This document shows, in pieces, positions 7,763 to 7,849 of a stretch of DNA of 7,849 nucleotides. The position numbers and the translations under genes are program-made. The first letter of the stretch is position 1. Every line of letters starts with the position of its first letter. The notes under the pieces are model-generated. The model worked only from the letters and a program-made list of their open reading frames with translations, did no database searches and had not been told where the DNA came from. The DNA lies in assembly GCA_959599615.1 (NCBI GenBank), contig CAUGKA010000092.1:1-7849 (forward strand). The letters are read 5' to 3'. The DNA is from an uncultured Collinsella sp. (GTDB taxonomy: Bacteria; Actinomycetota; Coriobacteriia; Coriobacteriales; Coriobacteriaceae).

Positions 7763-7812
7763 GCGGCGCTCCTTTCGGGTCTCGGTCCACAGAATGCAAA
7801 ACGATTCGCATC

Positions 7813-7841
7813 ATTATAAAAGAGCCGGGTCCGGTGCTCTA
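7813..7841 (-). promoter_or_regulatory. Promoter of the amaP-DUF2273-asp23 operon
   Basis: A perfect TATAAT on the minus strand at 7813-7818 is the best -10 box in the window. The -35 position 17 bases upstream (7836-7841, TAGAGC) is a poor match, so activation or an alternative sigma factor is possible. The leader from about 7806 to the ATG at 7762 is about 43 bases. Confidence 0.65.
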
Positions 7842-7849
7842 CGCACGCG

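Overview
The window is GC-rich bacterial DNA with Shine-Dalgarno starts and sigma-70-like promoters. The gene content and style suggest a Gram-positive anaerobe, most likely a gut actinobacterium of the Coriobacteriia (Collinsella-like). That placement is inferred from composition and from the AmaP/DUF2273/Asp23 cluster, not from a marker gene. Seven protein genes are supported. I see no RNA gene, insertion sequence, CRISPR array or phage gene, and no gene-free stretch exceeds 300 bases.

Layout, left to right. Positions 1-105 form a large interrupted palindrome cut by, or starting at, the window edge. It is followed by a terminator (201-230) and a minus-strand YtcJ-type metal-dependent amidohydrolase (247-1896). 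A 156-base divergent spacer separates this from a plus-strand M20D-type amidohydrolase/peptidase (2053-3516), which carries an unusual repetitive C-terminal tail. A perfect 15-bp hairpin (3562-3597) lies between that gene and the convergent minus-strand gene 3657-4907. This gene encodes a zinc-ribbon, multi-pass membrane protein (DUF4013-like) with a Pro-Glu repeat tail. Next on the minus strand is a YitT/DUF2179 membrane protein (5058-6080).

The right end is a compact minus-strand envelope-stress cluster read from right to left. It starts at a perfect TATAAT box at 7813-7818, followed by amaP (7217-7762), a DUF2273 membrane protein (6847-7224, GTG start overlapping the amaP stop by 8 bp) and an Asp23/Gls24 protein (6287-6802). 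A perfect 16-bp hairpin at 6195-6234 closes it. In Firmicutes, AmaP anchors Asp23 at the membrane and DUF2273 proteins are encoded beside them, so the three products probably act together at the cell envelope.

The two left-hand enzymes probably hydrolyse amide or N-acyl bonds, but their substrates cannot be read from sequence. The most notable features outside ordinary gene content are the 105-base palindrome, a shared AAGGGACA-type motif at the 3' ends of two minus-strand genes, the 14-residue-period tail of the M20 enzyme, the in-frame hexamer array in the zinc-ribbon gene, and the long acidic or charged extensions on the Asp23, DUF2273 and YitT proteins. I see no clear evidence of a wholly new multi-gene system.
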